Below are positions 6,391-7,427 of a stretch of DNA of 7,427 bases, piece after piece. This DNA is from Sphingomonadales bacterium (GTDB taxonomy: Bacteria; Pseudomonadota; Alphaproteobacteria; Sphingomonadales; Sphingomonadaceae): assembly GCA_018067055.1 (NCBI GenBank), contig JAGPVK010000369.1:1-7427 (forward strand), given 5' to 3'. Every line of letters starts with the position of its first letter. The first letter of the stretch is position 1. The notes below the pieces were generated by a model. The model was given only the letters and a program-made list of their open reading frames with translations, was not told where the DNA came from and ran no database searches. Position numbers and translations under genes: made by a program.

Positions 6391-6681
6391 TCAGATATAG
6401 CCAAAACGGAACATCAAATCCCGATGATTTCTAGCAATTTTTGCAACCTGTTCGGCGCTTAAACTGCTGCGCCTATCGTCACCCGAATTCAGGCCGGGTG
6501 CAACCATTTCCCGTACAAATCGTAAATCCGGCAAGACGGTATTCTTCCCAGATATCCCGCCAACGATATTCAGACAATCAGAACACGGGAAATGACGAGT
6601 GTCCAGCACAGGAAGTCCACAGGGTGAACCTCGAACAGGCACGACCGCCACACATGGCCCCTGCGCCCCTTCGGCTGATTG
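6391..6681 (-). pseudogene. C-terminal fragment resembling a sulfotransferase
   Basis: The frame is open from the stop at 6682-6684 down to the TGA at 6391-6393, about 96 codons, with only a GTG (6649-6651) as a candidate start. Its last 25 residues, SLSAEQVAKIARNHRDLMF followed by RFGYI, match the usual end of Sulfotransfer-family proteins, which read like LSPEQVAxIExxxGPLMxxLGY. The stretch before it, including NSGDDRR, could correspond to the region preceding that helix. Full enzymes are about 250-300 residues with a PAPS-binding P-loop (RSGTT type) near the N-terminus; no P-loop is seen here. It ends 63 bases before the pqqD start, on the same strand, so it may once have been the preceding gene of the same operon. 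Sulfotransferase-like genes do occur in proteobacterial lasso clusters. The identification rests on a short C-terminal match only. The frame may alternatively be a small unknown gene or chance. Confidence 0.35.
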
Positions 6682-6688
6682 TTAGGTC

Positions 6689-7427
6689 ATGAACGATACC
6701 AACAGTCGCTTCCCCGCATTTGCATCTCGACGGATACGCCTGATCATTGCTGCAATTTGTGCCGTATTGCTTCTAATCATATTGCTATTGGGCGCTGTGC
6801 CGGCGAGCCTGTTGCAAAGCCTGATCCATCAAGAATTACAAGGCGCATCCGACCGTGAGGTGGAAATTGGCGCCGTCAGCAGAGACAGTTTCTTTTCCTA
6901 TTCTCCCGTCATCACCGTCCGCGATGTGCGGGTTGCGCAGCCAGACTGGGCGGGTAAGGGCGATTTCCTGATAGTGAAATCAATATCGGCGCGGGTGGCA
7001 GTGCTCGATGTGATCGCGGGCAACGCAAAACCTGATCGGGTCCGGATAGACGGGCTCGACATTTCTCTCATCCGGAGCAAGGAGGGTCGCAGAAACTGGG
7101 ATGATGACGACGCGGACAGTGATGATGAAAACGAAAATCCTGCACCTGTTTTGACCGATCTCGATATCAGCAATTCGCATTTCAGTTTTACAGATAGAAA
7201 ACGAGACCTCTCACTAGATGGACCGATTTCCGTTGATTCCAAGAACGGGCTTCGTGCCGAAGCAAGCGGGACATTTCTGAAATCCAAAGCCACCTTGTCG
7301 ATTACCGCTGGCACCATCGCTGGCACAGATCCCAGCGCCGATTATCCTTTCAAATTGTCGCTGCAATCACCGGCTCTGCAGCTGACCGCAAAAGGACAGA
7401 TGCAGGGGGTGTTGAACGCGGACCGGT
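6689..7427 (+). CDS. AsmA-family envelope protein, 5' part
   Basis: The frame from the ATG at 6689 stays open to the window end (246 codons), so the gene continues outside. An in-frame TAG at 6683-6685 excludes a start further upstream. The N-terminus has a basic SRRIR (13-17), one membrane segment (about 17-38, rich in Leu and Ile), then the AsmA N-terminal layout: short helix SLLQSLIHQEL (40-50), strand REVEIGAVSRDSFFSYSPVI, VRDVRVAQPDW (77-87), LIVKSISARVAVLDVIAG (94-111), RVRIDGLDISLIRSKEGRRNW (118-137). The Gly-Arg-Arg-Asn-Trp end of that block is the well-known AsmA 'G-x-NW' motif. Such proteins are anchored in the inner membrane with a long periplasmic part and are linked to outer membrane assembly and lipid transport. 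An acidic stretch of Asp, Ser, Glu and Asn (138-150) follows NW, probably a surface linker. AGG at 6684-6686 is too close to the ATG for a good ribosome site. Confidence 0.88.
   Translation, partial: MNDTNSRFPAFASRRIRLIIAAICAVLLLIILLLGAVPASLLQSLIHQELQGASDREVEIGAVSRDSFFSYSPVITVRDVRVAQPDWAGKGDFLIVKSISARVAVLDVIAGNAKPDRVRIDGLDISLIRSKEGRRNWDDDDADSDDENENPAPVLTDLDISNSHFSFTDRKRDLSLDGPISVDSKNGLRAEASGTFLKSKATLSITAGTIAGTDPSADYPFKLSLQSPALQLTAKGQMQGVLNADR

Overview
The window looks like chromosomal DNA of an alphaproteobacterium, most likely of the Sphingomonadales. That placement is inferred from the overall character of the proteins and from weak Shine-Dalgarno sites; no rRNA or tRNA is present to confirm it. 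No CRISPR array, tRNA, rRNA or complete insertion sequence was seen.

Left part (1-1158, + strand): two tandem genes for small phage tail-collar-like (MdpB-type) proteins. The first is cut by the window edge. The second is complete and carries a clear signal peptide, so these look like exported cell proteins rather than parts of a prophage. The two are about 72% identical over 164 aligned residues by hand count. A 10-bp perfect inverted repeat follows them.

Centre left (1377-3780, + strand): a short-chain dehydrogenase/reductase-like protein whose catalytic Tyr and Lys positions are replaced, then a two-domain protein with an N-terminal GNAT acetyltransferase and a C-terminal nitrilase-superfamily amidohydrolase (RimI-nitrilase type, Glu-Lys-Cys triad intact). 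They may be co-transcribed. An imperfect GC-rich hairpin lies between this unit and the convergent gene to its right.

Right part (3849-6681, - strand): an intact ABC exporter half-transporter lies downstream of an intact PqqD-like protein, the RiPP recognition element used by lasso and other RiPP pathways. Around them are fragments: a 36-codon frame resembling the extreme N-terminus of an asparagine-synthetase-like (lasso cyclase) protein, and a C-terminal fragment resembling a sulfotransferase. No precursor peptide, transglutaminase-like B2 peptidase or full cyclase can be found. My reading is a decayed lasso-peptide-like cluster in which the recognition protein and exporter survive. The pqqD segment is about 45% GC against about 60% in a sample of the nitrilase gene.

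Right edge (6689-7427, + strand): the 5' part of an AsmA-family envelope protein gene, divergent from the remnant and starting only a few bases from where the remnant's open frame ends.
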